A stretch of DNA of 21,225 bases from Anaerolineaceae bacterium (GTDB lineage Bacteria; Chloroflexota; Anaerolineae; Anaerolineales; Anaerolineaceae), in the NCBI GenBank assembly GCA_003446605.1, contig DMDF01000080.1, positions 1 to 21,225 of the forward strand, read 5' to 3'. Positions within the stretch are counted from its first letter, which is position 1. Every line of letters starts with the position of its first letter. This document shows, in pieces, positions 1-7,187 of this stretch. A program made the translations under genes and the position numbers. The notes under the pieces were generated by a model. It saw nothing but the letters and a program-made list of their open reading frames with translations. It was not told the DNA's origin and did not search any database.

Positions 1-312
1 AACAACTGGAAGGGGTGAAATGAAATAACGTTCCCCGAGGAGCCAGGCGTCGCAGAGGGGCAGGCGATCAGTACGCCGGTGCGCTGGCGCATTATGGGAA
101 ATGCAATTGGTGAAAGTGGGGGGTTCTGTGTAAGGGTAGAGGAAAAGGCTATTCTGCATGCCCGCCGTGATCTGGCAAGACATGGTTTTTTTGTTGAACC
201 AACTACTGCGGTGGTCATTGCTGCGCTAGAGCAAATTTTTAAAATTGTGGAAAGGGATCAGACTATTGTCATCTCCTTGACTGGCAGCGGGCTAAAATCC
301 GTCGAGGCATAA
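1..312 (+). pseudogene. thrC: Threonine synthase, C-terminal fragment interrupted by an in-frame stop
   Basis: Frame 1 from base 19 to the TAA at 310-312 reads as the end of a PLP-dependent threonine synthase (O-phosphohomoserine to threonine). It has the AEG-x-AI...PVR segment, the ESGG turn, the GF-x-VEPT stretch and the terminal LTGSGLK that are typical of the family's C-terminus. The PLP lysine domain would lie to the left of the window. A TGA at 16-18 interrupts this frame, and the other two frames also stop within the first 27 bases, so an intact gene cannot enter from the left without a frameshift or readthrough. The five codons before the TGA (NNWKG) still look like continuous coding sequence. 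The only later start candidate is GTG at 79, which has no ribosome binding site and would give just 77 residues. I infer a nonsense-broken gene or a sequencing error. The next gene begins 3 bases after the stop, so the two were probably cotranscribed. Confidence 0.62.
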
Positions 313-315
313 AAG

Positions 316-1419
316 ATGTGCATTTCTGAGATCAGCGAATTTATGAAGCCAGTCATGTTTACCCGAGGCGTTCCCCCACGCGAGAGCTTGCCGGTGGATG
401 CATTAGCAGATTGTGCGCACCAGGTGATCCTTGCAACCGGAGTAGATGTGTTGCAGTATGCTCCGGTTGCAGGTTACCAGCCGTTGCGAGAGATACTTGC
501 TCACCAGTGCGGAATACCTGCTGAGCGTGTTTTATTGGGGCAGGGTTCGCTGCAAATTCTGGATATATTGCTGCACTGCTTGTTGCGTCCAGGCGATGAG
601 GTGGCAGTTGAACAACCCACCTATGATCGTGTGCTGACGTTGATGCGGCGGGCTGGATTACAGATCATGCCAGTTCCCCTTCAACAGGATGGGTTGGATA
701 TTGAAAAATTCGAAGAGGAGTTGAAAAACGGCAGAAAGATCCGATTGTTTTATACCATTCCTGATTTTCAGAATCCCAGTGGCAGAGTGATGACTCTGGG
801 GGAGAGAAGAAGACTGGTGGCACTCTCTCAAACATATCATTTCACCATTGTCGAGGATGCTCCCTATCGCGCATTACGTTACTCTGGCGAAGAAGTGACT
901 TCAATATTTGATCTTTCTCCGCAGACCATTATACAGTTATCCTCGTTCAGTAAACTGATCAGCCCTGGATTGCGTGTGGGGTATGCGTTGCTACCGCAGG
1001 ATCTCATCGAGAATGTAAGCGAATATGCGGCGGATACCTATATCAATCCAAGTTATGTAAATCATGCTATTATTTATCGTTTCATCATCAATGGATACAT
1101 GCAGGATCATATAGCTTTTCTACAAGCAATGTATGCCGGTCGTTTGCAGGCAATGCTGACTGCTTTGCAAAGGCAGTTATCTGGAAAATGTATCTGGACG
1201 CAGCCGCAAGGTGGTTTTTTTGTGGGGCTGTGGGTGGATCCTGCTTTGAAAGAGCATGTTCTCTCACTAAATGCGGAGGATTACGGTCTTAAACTATCAG
1301 ATGGACGAGGCTTTTTTGTTACTGGTGGTGAAGATTTCATCCGTCTTCCCTTTTGTGCGTTGCAGACGGATGAAATTCAAGTCGGAATCCAACGGTTAAG
1401 TGCTATGCTCACTAGGTGA
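316..1419 (+). CDS. PLP-dependent class I/II aminotransferase (2-aminoadipate / MocR-core type)
   Basis: A 367-residue fold-type I aminotransferase, cytoplasmic. Visible family signatures are the QP-x-Y substrate-loop segment near 100-103, the PDFQNPSG motif (residues 149-156), VEDAPY (179-184) with the PLP-contacting Asp and Tyr, and SSFSK-x-ISPGLRVGY, in which K213 is the PLP Schiff-base lysine. A late FIRLPF segment carries the carboxylate-binding Arg. The domain matches the LysN/2-aminoadipate group and the catalytic half of MocR regulators, but there is no N-terminal GntR helix-turn-helix, so this is a stand-alone enzyme. It is some 30 residues shorter at the N-terminus than most relatives. 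The ATG at 316 has a GAGG 9-10 bases upstream, inside the end of the threonine synthase fragment. The neighbour suggests an amino-acid metabolism role, but the substrate cannot be read from sequence. Confidence 0.88.
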   Translation: MCISEISEFMKPVMFTRGVPPRESLPVDALADCAHQVILATGVDVLQYAPVAGYQPLREILAHQCGIPAERVLLGQGSLQILDILLHCLLRPGDEVAVEQPTYDRVLTLMRRAGLQIMPVPLQQDGLDIEKFEEELKNGRKIRLFYTIPDFQNPSGRVMTLGERRRLVALSQTYHFTIVEDAPYRALRYSGEEVTSIFDLSPQTIIQLSSFSKLISPGLRVGYALLPQDLIENVSEYAADTYINPSYVNHAIIYRFIINGYMQDHIAFLQAMYAGRLQAMLTALQRQLSGKCIWTQPQGGFFVGLWVDPALKEHVLSLNAEDYGLKLSDGRGFFVTGGEDFIRLPFCALQTDEIQVGIQRLSAMLTR

Positions 1420-1497
1420 TGTTAAATACCCTGGTCAGGGGATTATCAACGGTTTTTATTTTTAAAAGAAAGGAAGAAATCTATAAAATTCATTGCG

Positions 1498-1519
1498 AGG
1501 GTGTATGAGCACCCTTTTT
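1498..1519 (+). terminator. Rho-independent terminator downstream of the aminotransferase
   Basis: AGGGTG (1498-1503), a 6-base loop and CACCCT (1510-1515) are followed by a T run to 1519. The stem is short (6 bp plus a possible G-T pair) but GC-rich and carries a U-tract. It lies about 80 bases after the aminotransferase stop codon and before the peroxiredoxin remnant. Confidence 0.6.
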
Positions 1520-1597
1520 GTGCATTAATGAACATATGCTAATAATTGAAAATAAATTGGAGAAAAAAACGGAGAAAATAGAAAAAAAAGAGAGATA

Positions 1598-2082
1598 GTG
1601 GCATTCTCTCGCTTGAATGAACCAGCCCCGTATTTTGAGGCGTCTACTACACAGAGTGTGAAAAAATTGACGGGTTCCCATATTGCCTGGGTACGTACCA
1701 TCAAGGAAAAGTTCGGAGTGGAAGTACCATTCCCGATTATTGCTGATCTTTCCATGCAGGTAGCCCCCACCTATGGCATGACCATACCATAGGTGGGGGC
1801 ACAACCCAGGCGGTACGTGCAGTGTTCATCATTGATGATAAAGGCATTTTGCGTGCAATGATCTACTACCCGCTATCGAATGGTCGTTCTATCCCAGAGA
1901 TCTTGCGTATTATCAAAGCACTGCAAACCAGCGACAAATACGGTGTGGCAACGCCTGAAGGGTGGCAGCCGGGTGATAAAGTGATCGTATCACCTCCAAC
2001 GACGGTACAGGATGCTGAAAAGCGCATGAGTGAAGGCTACGAGTGCATAGATTGGTTCTTCTGTAAAAAAGAATTGAAATAG
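1598..2082 (+). pseudogene. 1-Cys (Prx6-type) peroxiredoxin pseudogene, deleted and frameshifted
   Basis: Two adjacent reading frames together spell a Prx6-class peroxiredoxin, a cytoplasmic thiol peroxidase. The first (GTG 1598 to TAG 1790-1792) has the N-terminal RLNEPAP-x-FEA-x-TTQ segment. It then jumps directly to SHIAWV-x-TIKEKFGVE...PFPIIADLSM. The roughly 50 residues that normally lie between, including the peroxidatic PxxFTPVCTTE motif, are absent. The second frame resumes with TTQAVRAVF (frame 1, about 1801-1827) and runs through IDDKGILRAMIYYP, WQPGDKVIV and the C-terminal YECIDWFFCKKEL to the TAA at 2080-2082. The shift between frames falls inside a perfect inverted repeat at 1763-1800. 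With both a deletion and a frameshift, and no catalytic Cys, no functional peroxidase can be made. The remaining codons are well conserved, so inactivation looks recent. Confidence 0.88.
1763..1800. repeat. Perfect 14-bp inverted repeat at the peroxiredoxin frameshift
   Basis: The arm GCCCCCACCTATGG (1763-1776) is exactly complementary to CCATAGGTGGGGGC (1787-1800), with a 10-base loop. The left arm encodes normal peroxiredoxin residues just before YGM. The right arm replaces the codons expected for the following HPGAS-like segment. It therefore looks like an inverted copy of the left arm rather than an ancestral sequence. There is no T run after it, so it is not a typical terminator. Confidence 0.85.
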
Positions 2083-2094
2083 AATCTCTAGAAG

Positions 2095-2129
2095 ATTACT
2101 CAGGGCACAGTACCAATGCCCTGGGTAAT
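2095..2129 (+). terminator. Strong stem-loop, probable terminator after the peroxiredoxin remnant
   Basis: A 13-bp stem is formed by 2095-2107 and 2117-2129 with one T-G pair and a 9-base loop. It begins 12 bases after the peroxiredoxin stop. The downstream tract (TTTGTACCTTTATT) is only moderately T-rich, so termination efficiency is uncertain. It separates the pseudogene from the DegV operon. Confidence 0.55.
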
Positions 2130-2210
2130 TTGTACCTTTATTAGTTGATCTAAATTTTATATACTTTAACAAAATAGAATTGATGTAGGTAGAAACCAAA
2201 GGGAGAAAAA

Positions 2211-3050
2211 ATGGATATAGGCTTTGTAACTGATTCAACCGTTGACCTTCCTGATGAGGTTTTGATCAAAGAAAAAATTGAAATGGTACCTCTTTACATT
2301 AACATTGGGGAACAGAGTTATTTGGATAAAGTAGAGATGTCACGCGCAAATTTTTACCGAAATCTCGCCAGTTTTTCCCATCATCCAACCACGGCTACTC
2401 CGGGAATTGACGCATTTGTCCATGCCTATCAAAAGCAGGTAAATCAGGGCGCATCGGCTATATTATCTTTTCATATCTCCAAAGTTTTAAGTAATACGGT
2501 TGATGTAGCTAGATTGGCATCACAAAAGATCGTGCAGGTACCGGTGCATATCATAGATTCTGGGAATCTTTCTCTGGGAACTGGCTTGTTGCTTCAATTA
2601 GCGGTGAAAATGGCAAGTTCAGGGGAAGAAGTGGGAGAGATATTAAAAGCCGTTACAGATGCCATCACACGTACCTATACCGTGGCGGTTTTAGATACCC
2701 TCGAATTTCTACGCCGCAGTGGTCGTCTTTCCAGTATCCAGTTTGGGCTGGGCAGTTTGCTTTTTATCAAACCCATCATCAAAATGAATAATGGTGTGAT
2801 AGATCTGGAACGTATCCGTACTCGGAAGAACGCGGTAAAAAGACTGATCCAGATTCTTGAAGATCTCCAGTTACTGGATGATTTCGCGTTTGTTCATACC
2901 CATGCACCGGAAAAAATTGAACAGTTCAAGCAGATGGTTGCAGGGTTGATCCCTTCACAACAAGATACTCTCACTGGTGAGGTTACTCCCGTTATCGGCG
3001 CACATATTGGTCCCGGTGCTTTTGGTTTTTCTGCAATCGCTGCTAAATAA
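2211..3050 (+). CDS. DegV family fatty-acid-binding protein
   Basis: A 279-residue DegV/FakB-fold cytoplasmic protein of the usual family length. The N-terminus has TDSTVDLP (residues 7-14), the first ligand-contact loop. PTTATPG (59-65) and the HISKVLSNT segment (88-96) correspond to the other conserved loops around the bound acyl chain, and a DSGNLSLG-x-G segment follows. The C-terminal lobe has the typical LEFLRRSGRLS motif and ends with the GAHIGPGAFG loop that closes the pocket. Family members deliver fatty acids to a FakA kinase for phospholipid synthesis; no FakA is in this window. The ATG at 2211 is preceded by GGGAG. It is the first gene of a four-gene operon, with the DUF1295 gene starting 10 bases after its stop. 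Confidence 0.9.
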   Translation: MDIGFVTDSTVDLPDEVLIKEKIEMVPLYINIGEQSYLDKVEMSRANFYRNLASFSHHPTTATPGIDAFVHAYQKQVNQGASAILSFHISKVLSNTVDVARLASQKIVQVPVHIIDSGNLSLGTGLLLQLAVKMASSGEEVGEILKAVTDAITRTYTVAVLDTLEFLRRSGRLSSIQFGLGSLLFIKPIIKMNNGVIDLERIRTRKNAVKRLIQILEDLQLLDDFAFVHTHAPEKIEQFKQMVAGLIPSQQDTLTGEVTPVIGAHIGPGAFGFSAIAAK

Positions 3051-3060
3051 AGGAGTCAAT

Positions 3061-3843
3061 ATGGAAATGGTGACCATGATCACAATGGGTGGTTTGATTA
3101 TTCTTCTCTATATGGTTCTGCTGTGGCTGGTCAGTTTGTTGTTGAAAAATTCCAGCATTATAGATATCTTCTGGGGGCTTGGTTTTGTGATTGTGAGTTG
3201 GTTTTATTATTCCCAATCCGGTTTCCCGCTGCGGGGTCGATCGTTTCTCATTAATCTCCTGGTTACCATCTGGGGGCTGCGCCTTTCGATTTATATTCTA
3301 TGGAGAAATTGGGGCAAACCGGAAGATTTCCGATATCAAAAATGGAGAAATGAAGCTGGAAAATCATGGTGGTGGAAAAGCTTTTTCAAAGTATTTCTAC
3401 TGCAAGGGTTGTTAATGTGGTTTATTTCCATGCCACTTTTTGCTGCCCATCTTCAGAATACAACAATGAATTGGTTGGATATGGTCGGCACGCTGATCTG
3501 GGGTATTGGGTTTTTGTTCGAATCAGTTGGGGATTTGCAATTGGCGCGCTTCAAGGCAGATCCTGCCAATAGGGGCAAGGTTCTCGATTACGGTGTCTGG
3601 AAATATACTCGCCACCCCAATTATTTTGGGGATGCTGCACAATGGTGGGGATATTTTCTGATTGCTCTTGCTGCTGGTGGTTGGTGGACTATCTTCAGTC
3701 CAGTGATCATGACATATCTACTATTGAAGATATCAGGTGTAAAACTGCTTGAAGTTACTCTGCAGGATACTAAACCTGCTTATCGAGAGTATATTAAAAA
3801 GACAAGTGCTTTTTTCCCGTTGCCACCCAGGAGAAAGGAGTAA
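3061..3843 (+). CDS. DUF1295 / steroid 5-alpha-reductase-like integral membrane protein
   Basis: A 260-residue polytopic membrane protein with about six or seven hydrophobic segments (near 9-30, 32-50, 62-80, 108-130, 138-156, 195-225). The diagnostic region is residues 157-191: GDLQLARFK, the PANRGKVLDYGVW segment and KYTRHPNYFGD. This is the cofactor/active-site signature of DUF1295, related to steroid 5-alpha-reductases and isoprenylcysteine methyltransferases. The presumed activity is NADPH-dependent reduction of a lipid or isoprenoid, but the substrate is unknown. The ATG at 3061 follows GGAG (3052-3055). An in-frame upstream start at 2977 would lie deep inside degV without a binding site. 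Its own C-terminal codons supply the AAGGAG for the next gene, which fits translational coupling. Confidence 0.88.
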   Translation: MEMVTMITMGGLIILLYMVLLWLVSLLLKNSSIIDIFWGLGFVIVSWFYYSQSGFPLRGRSFLINLLVTIWGLRLSIYILWRNWGKPEDFRYQKWRNEAGKSWWWKSFFKVFLLQGLLMWFISMPLFAAHLQNTTMNWLDMVGTLIWGIGFLFESVGDLQLARFKADPANRGKVLDYGVWKYTRHPNYFGDAAQWWGYFLIALAAGGWWTIFSPVIMTYLLLKISGVKLLEVTLQDTKPAYREYIKKTSAFFPLPPRRKE

Positions 3844-3848
3844 AAATT

Positions 3849-4190
3849 ATGAAGATAGCAAAAATTCTGGTGCTGGTAGGGGCGTTAGCTATGGGGTTGG
3901 CGCTGTTCCATGGCTTTACAAAAGGAGACCTCCAAAGTGAAGGCGCCTTGATTGGGAGCATCCCTTGGGGAGTAGTTTCTCTGGTAGATGTGTATGTTGG
4001 GTTCTTCTTGTTCTCCGGCTGGGTCATCTATCGTGAATCTAATATCTGGGTTGCCCTGGTTTGGGTCGTGCTGATTATGGTGTTGGGCAATTTTATAACG
4101 AGCATTTATGCCCTGATCGCTTTCTTCCGTAGTCAGGGTAATTGGAAAAAATTCTGGCTTGGTGCTAGGTATGTTGAAGAAAGAAAGTGA
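3849..4190 (+). CDS. DUF1475 family small membrane protein
   Basis: A 113-residue protein with an N-terminal hydrophobic helix (about 4-22), the block PWGVVSLVDVYVGFFLFSGW (39-58) and a third segment near 67-93. The middle block and the following IYRES match the DUF1475 signature as I know it. The function of the family is unknown. The N-terminal helix could be taken for a signal peptide, but there is no clear cleavage site and the other helices indicate an inner-membrane protein. AAGGAG lies 8 bases before the ATG at the end of the DUF1295 gene, and the next gene starts 7 bases after this stop. It is embedded in the DegV operon, so its role is probably tied to the flanking membrane proteins. 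Confidence 0.82.
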   Translation: MKIAKILVLVGALAMGLALFHGFTKGDLQSEGALIGSIPWGVVSLVDVYVGFFLFSGWVIYRESNIWVALVWVVLIMVLGNFITSIYALIAFFRSQGNWKKFWLGARYVEERK

Positions 4191-4197
4191 GGTTTTT

Positions 4198-4944
4198 ATG
4201 AAAACGAAAAATATTGTTTGGCGTTGGATCAGCGTGTTATCTTTTTTAATTACGGTTGCCGTCAACGGCTATGCTAATTATGCAAAATTGAATGGTGTTA
4301 CCACCGCGGAGGTTTCAAATACTTTCGACGTCTATTTTGTACCGGCTGGCTATGTATTCAGTATTTGGGGAGTGATCTATCTTTTCTTGTTTGCCTTCCT
4401 GATCTATCAATTCTCTCCATCCCAAAAGAATGAGGAGCTTTATGCTGACATCGCGCCCTATTTTCTGGTAACCAATGTGGCAAATGCGATCTGGTTGGTG
4501 CTGTTCCACTATCAGCAACACTATTTCACCATCATTCCTATGCTTGTTTTGTTAGTTGCCCTTATCGCAATTTACCAGCATCTTCAAAAGAATGCTGGTA
4601 CTGGGAGGAAGAAGGTTTTTGTTGACCTTCCATTCAGCATCTATTTGGGCTGGGTAAGCGTGGCAACCATTGCCAATATGACGCAATTCCTAGATTATCT
4701 TGGCTGGTCGGGCTTTGGGATCTCGGCAGAAATTTGGTTGGTGATCGTTCTGGCGTTCGCGGTTATCCTGTCATTCCTGATCAATCGAAAGTATCATGAT
4801 CTGGCTTATTCGTTGGTGCTGGTGTGGGCTTTTATTGGCATCGGGGTGAAATTTCCCGCTAACCGCATTGTTTCATTAAGCGCCTATGTTGCCGCAGGTT
4901 TGGTCTTGGTGATTTATCTTTTTACCCCGAAAAAAGCAGAATAA
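4198..4944 (+). CDS. TspO/MBR-related tryptophan-rich sensory-type membrane protein
   Basis: A 248-residue membrane protein with about seven hydrophobic stretches. Residues 47-61 (FVPAGYVFSIWGVIY) match the PPGWVF-x-x-W-x-x-LY helix of TspO/MBR proteins, and NAIW-x-x-LFHYQ (96-106) and LGWVSVATIAN correspond to later conserved helices. It is longer than classical TspO (about 160 residues) and belongs to the longer TspO-like group usually labelled tryptophan-rich sensory protein. TspO proteins bind porphyrins and sterol-like lipids, but a ligand cannot be read here. The start chosen is ATG 4198 with GAGG (4190-4193) overlapping the previous stop. The in-frame start at 4159 lies in the DUF1475 gene and has no binding site. 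Last gene of the operon, followed by a strong terminator. Confidence 0.82.
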   Translation: MKTKNIVWRWISVLSFLITVAVNGYANYAKLNGVTTAEVSNTFDVYFVPAGYVFSIWGVIYLFLFAFLIYQFSPSQKNEELYADIAPYFLVTNVANAIWLVLFHYQQHYFTIIPMLVLLVALIAIYQHLQKNAGTGRKKVFVDLPFSIYLGWVSVATIANMTQFLDYLGWSGFGISAEIWLVIVLAFAVILSFLINRKYHDLAYSLVLVWAFIGIGVKFPANRIVSLSAYVAAGLVLVIYLFTPKKAE

Positions 4945-4949
4945 ACAAT

Positions 4950-4980
4950 AAAAACCCGAGTGTAAAAAGCTCGGGTTTTT
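4950..4980. terminator. Bidirectional rho-independent terminator
   Basis: AAAAACCCGAG (4950-4960), a 9-base loop and CTCGGGTTTTT (4970-4980) form an 11-bp perfect stem with T runs on both strands. It ends the DegV-TspO operon on the plus strand. On the minus strand it lies directly after the E2 stop codon at 4984, so it can end both convergent operons. Confidence 0.92.
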
Positions 4981-4983
4981 TCT

Positions 4984-6210
4984 TTACCACATCCGCCAGG
5001 GTTGTTCGAGGTAGGTGGCAAGTTCTTTCATGAATAAGGCTGCTTCTGCTCCGTCGCTAGCGCGATGGTCGGCAGAAAGGGTCGCCTTCATCCGCATGCC
5101 CGGTTTAACCACTCCATCCGCCACTACCGGTACTTGCATGGCGCTTGAAACTGCCAGAATGGCGGTTTCTGGTGGATTAATAATGGCGCTGAATTCCTCC
5201 ACCCCATACATTCCCAGATTGCTAATGGTAAAGGTTGATCCTTCGATATCTTGAGGGTTTACTTTCCCATTTTTCACACGTTTGACCATGGCGCGCATTT
5301 CATCAGATATTTGCAGCAAACTTTTTTGGTCAGCGTTGCGACATACTACCGTCAATAATCCCTCTTTCACTGCCACCGCATTTCCGATATGGATATCTCC
5401 ATGTAGGGTCAGGGCAGTCCCATCCAGTGACGCGTTGAGCTTTGGAAACTGCCGCAATGTCATAGCGACTGCTTTCACTAAAAAATCATTGATAGAGATG
5501 TGCTCTTCTTTTGGGCGACCCTGGTTGATCTCAGCACGCATCTTCAACAAGATTTCAACATCGTAACTGTAGGTGACGTAAAAATGCGGGATGGTTTGTT
5601 TGGATTGTTGCATGCGTGCGCCAATCGTTTTCCGCAATTTGCTCAGCGGCTGCAGGGTCTCTTCTCCCGCTTGTATTTTTACAGTGGGCGACGTTGTTTC
5701 TCCAGGTTGTGCCTCAACTGACGCGAGATGTTTTTCAATATCTCGCTTGACGATTCTCCCTCCCGGACCACTGCCTGTGATGGATGAAAGATCAACACCA
5801 TTTTCACTTGCTATAGCTTTTGCCAGTGGAGAAGCCTTAAGGGAACCTTGTTGTTTTCTGTTGGTCTCTTCCTTGGCAATGGATACCACAGGTTCTGGAT
5901 TAATTTCTTTTTCCTTTTCGCGATCTTCTGTAGTTTTTATCTTATCCGGCGTATTCAAATCATATTCTTCACCCTGTTCACCGATCACTGCGATGGGGGT
6001 CCCCACCGGTACAGTTGTATTTACTTCGATCAGCTCTTTCAGGATGGTGCCGCTGAAGGATGATTCAACCTGAATGGTAGCTTTATCGGTTTCGATATCC
6101 GCCAGTATTTCCCCTTTTTGGATGGTGTCGCCTTCTTTTTTAACCCAAGTAGACAACGTTCCTTCAGCCATATCAAAGCCAAGCTTGGGCATTTCAACTA
6201 TATTTGCCAT
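4984..6210 (-). CDS. pdhC: 2-oxoacid dehydrogenase E2, dihydrolipoamide acyltransferase
   Basis: A 408-residue cytoplasmic E2 core subunit that transfers acyl groups from lipoyl-lysine to CoA. One N-terminal lipoyl domain (1-78) has the ETDKAT motif with K43 as the lipoylation site. A charged linker (80-122) follows, then the E1/E3-binding domain (about 125-160: ASPLAKAIA...GSGPGGRIVKRDIE). The catalytic domain (about 185-408) carries the DHRASDG motif with catalytic H382 and D386. Length and single lipoyl domain are normal for this family. The stop of E1beta and the ATG overlap as TAATG, and AAAGGAGG (minus strand, 6221-6228) lies within the end of E1beta. Pyruvate, branched-chain and acetoin complexes cannot be separated by these motifs, so the symbol is provisional. 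Confidence 0.93.
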   Translation of the reverse strand: MANIVEMPKLGFDMAEGTLSTWVKKEGDTIQKGEILADIETDKATIQVESSFSGTILKELIEVNTTVPVGTPIAVIGEQGEEYDLNTPDKIKTTEDREKEKEINPEPVVSIAKEETNRKQQGSLKASPLAKAIASENGVDLSSITGSGPGGRIVKRDIEKHLASVEAQPGETTSPTVKIQAGEETLQPLSKLRKTIGARMQQSKQTIPHFYVTYSYDVEILLKMRAEINQGRPKEEHISINDFLVKAVAMTLRQFPKLNASLDGTALTLHGDIHIGNAVAVKEGLLTVVCRNADQKSLLQISDEMRAMVKRVKNGKVNPQDIEGSTFTISNLGMYGVEEFSAIINPPETAILAVSSAMQVPVVADGVVKPGMRMKATLSADHRASDGAEAALFMKELATYLEQPWRMW

Positions 6211-7184
6211 TATCGTAAAACCTCCTTTACGGCTTGAATGATGTCAGCTATTTGCGGTAGTGCCAACTGTTCCAGATGACGGTTGTACGGCAAAGGCACT
6301 TCTTTCTGCGCCACCCGTTGAATTGGAGTATCCACATAATCGAATGCTTCTTCATAAATGCGGGTGGAGACTTCCGCGCCGATCCCATATGATAACCAAC
6401 TCTCCTCCACGATGACTGCCCGGTTGGTCTTTTTAAAGGAAGTGATCACCGGTCCCATATCAAGCGGACGCAGTGAGCGCAGATCCACGATCTCCACCTC
6501 AATCCCATCTTTCGCAAGCTGTTCGGCAGCATCCAGGCAGTACTTGACCATTTTTGAATAGGTTACGATGGTGACGTCCTTCCCCACCCGCTGAACTGTT
6601 GATTTTCCGATCGGGATGGTGTACTCCCCTTCTGGCACTTCCCCGCGCATTTGATACAGTGTTGCATTCTCGATGAAGAGGATTGGGTCATCGCTGCGAA
6701 TGGCAGATTTTAACAACCCTTTTGCATCTGCCGGTGTACCAGGTGCGACCACCTTCAACCCAGGGAAATGGGCGAAAATGACATCCGGCGTTTGAGAATG
6801 GGTGGCGCCCAGCTGCCGCCCTCCCCCGCTTGGAGCACGGATCACAAGGGGTAGCACCATTTGTCCACCAAACATATAATGCAGCTTGGCGGCTTGATTG
6901 ACAATTTGGTCCATAGCGACAAAAGCAAAGTTAATGGTCATCAATTCGGCGATCGGTCGCAACCCATTCAGGGCAGCTCCAATGGCTGATCCGACGATGG
7001 CGCTCTCTGCAATAGGAGTGTCGCGCACACGCTCTTCACCAAAATGATCAAGGAAACCCTTGGTTACAGCGTAAGTCCCTCCCCACACTCCCACTTCTTC
7101 GCCCATGATGAATACTTTTTCATCGCGTTCCATTTCTTCCCAAATGGCTTGGGATATTGCTTCTCGCATTGTTATAATTGCCAT
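6210..7184 (-). CDS. pdhB: 2-oxoacid dehydrogenase E1 component, beta subunit
   Basis: A 324-residue E1beta with the transketolase pyrimidine domain in the first half (MREAISQAI...FIMGEEVG, then DTPIAESAIVG and RPIAELMTINF) and the transketolase C-terminal domain (about 195-320). The second of these segments contains the conserved catalytic Glu of the cofactor-binding site. IVEESWLSYGIGAEVS near 255 is the C-terminal-domain signature. It pairs with E1alpha in an alpha2beta2 tetramer that decarboxylates the 2-oxoacid on thiamine diphosphate. It starts 3 bases after the E1alpha stop, with GGAGG on the minus strand at 7193-7197. Length and motifs are complete. Substrate assignment is provisional, as for the E2. 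Confidence 0.93.
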   Translation of the reverse strand: MAIITMREAISQAIWEEMERDEKVFIMGEEVGVWGGTYAVTKGFLDHFGEERVRDTPIAESAIVGSAIGAALNGLRPIAELMTINFAFVAMDQIVNQAAKLHYMFGGQMVLPLVIRAPSGGGRQLGATHSQTPDVIFAHFPGLKVVAPGTPADAKGLLKSAIRSDDPILFIENATLYQMRGEVPEGEYTIPIGKSTVQRVGKDVTIVTYSKMVKYCLDAAEQLAKDGIEVEIVDLRSLRPLDMGPVITSFKKTNRAVIVEESWLSYGIGAEVSTRIYEEAFDYVDTPIQRVAQKEVPLPYNRHLEQLALPQIADIIQAVKEVLR

Positions 7185-7187
7185 GTT

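Noticed and set aside
16..18. TGA read as a sense codon (recoded genetic code or selenocysteine)
   Set aside because: Several other genes in the window end at TGA, no selenocysteine insertion element is seen, and threonine synthase has no known selenocysteine.
1490..1804. Minus-strand ORF of about 104 codons over the peroxiredoxin remnant
   Set aside because: It is antisense to clear peroxiredoxin coding sequence, matches no family and exists partly because of the palindrome.
2977..3060. Upstream in-frame start for the DUF1295 gene
   Set aside because: It lies inside degV, lacks a binding site and adds residues foreign to the family; ATG 3061 has GGAG.
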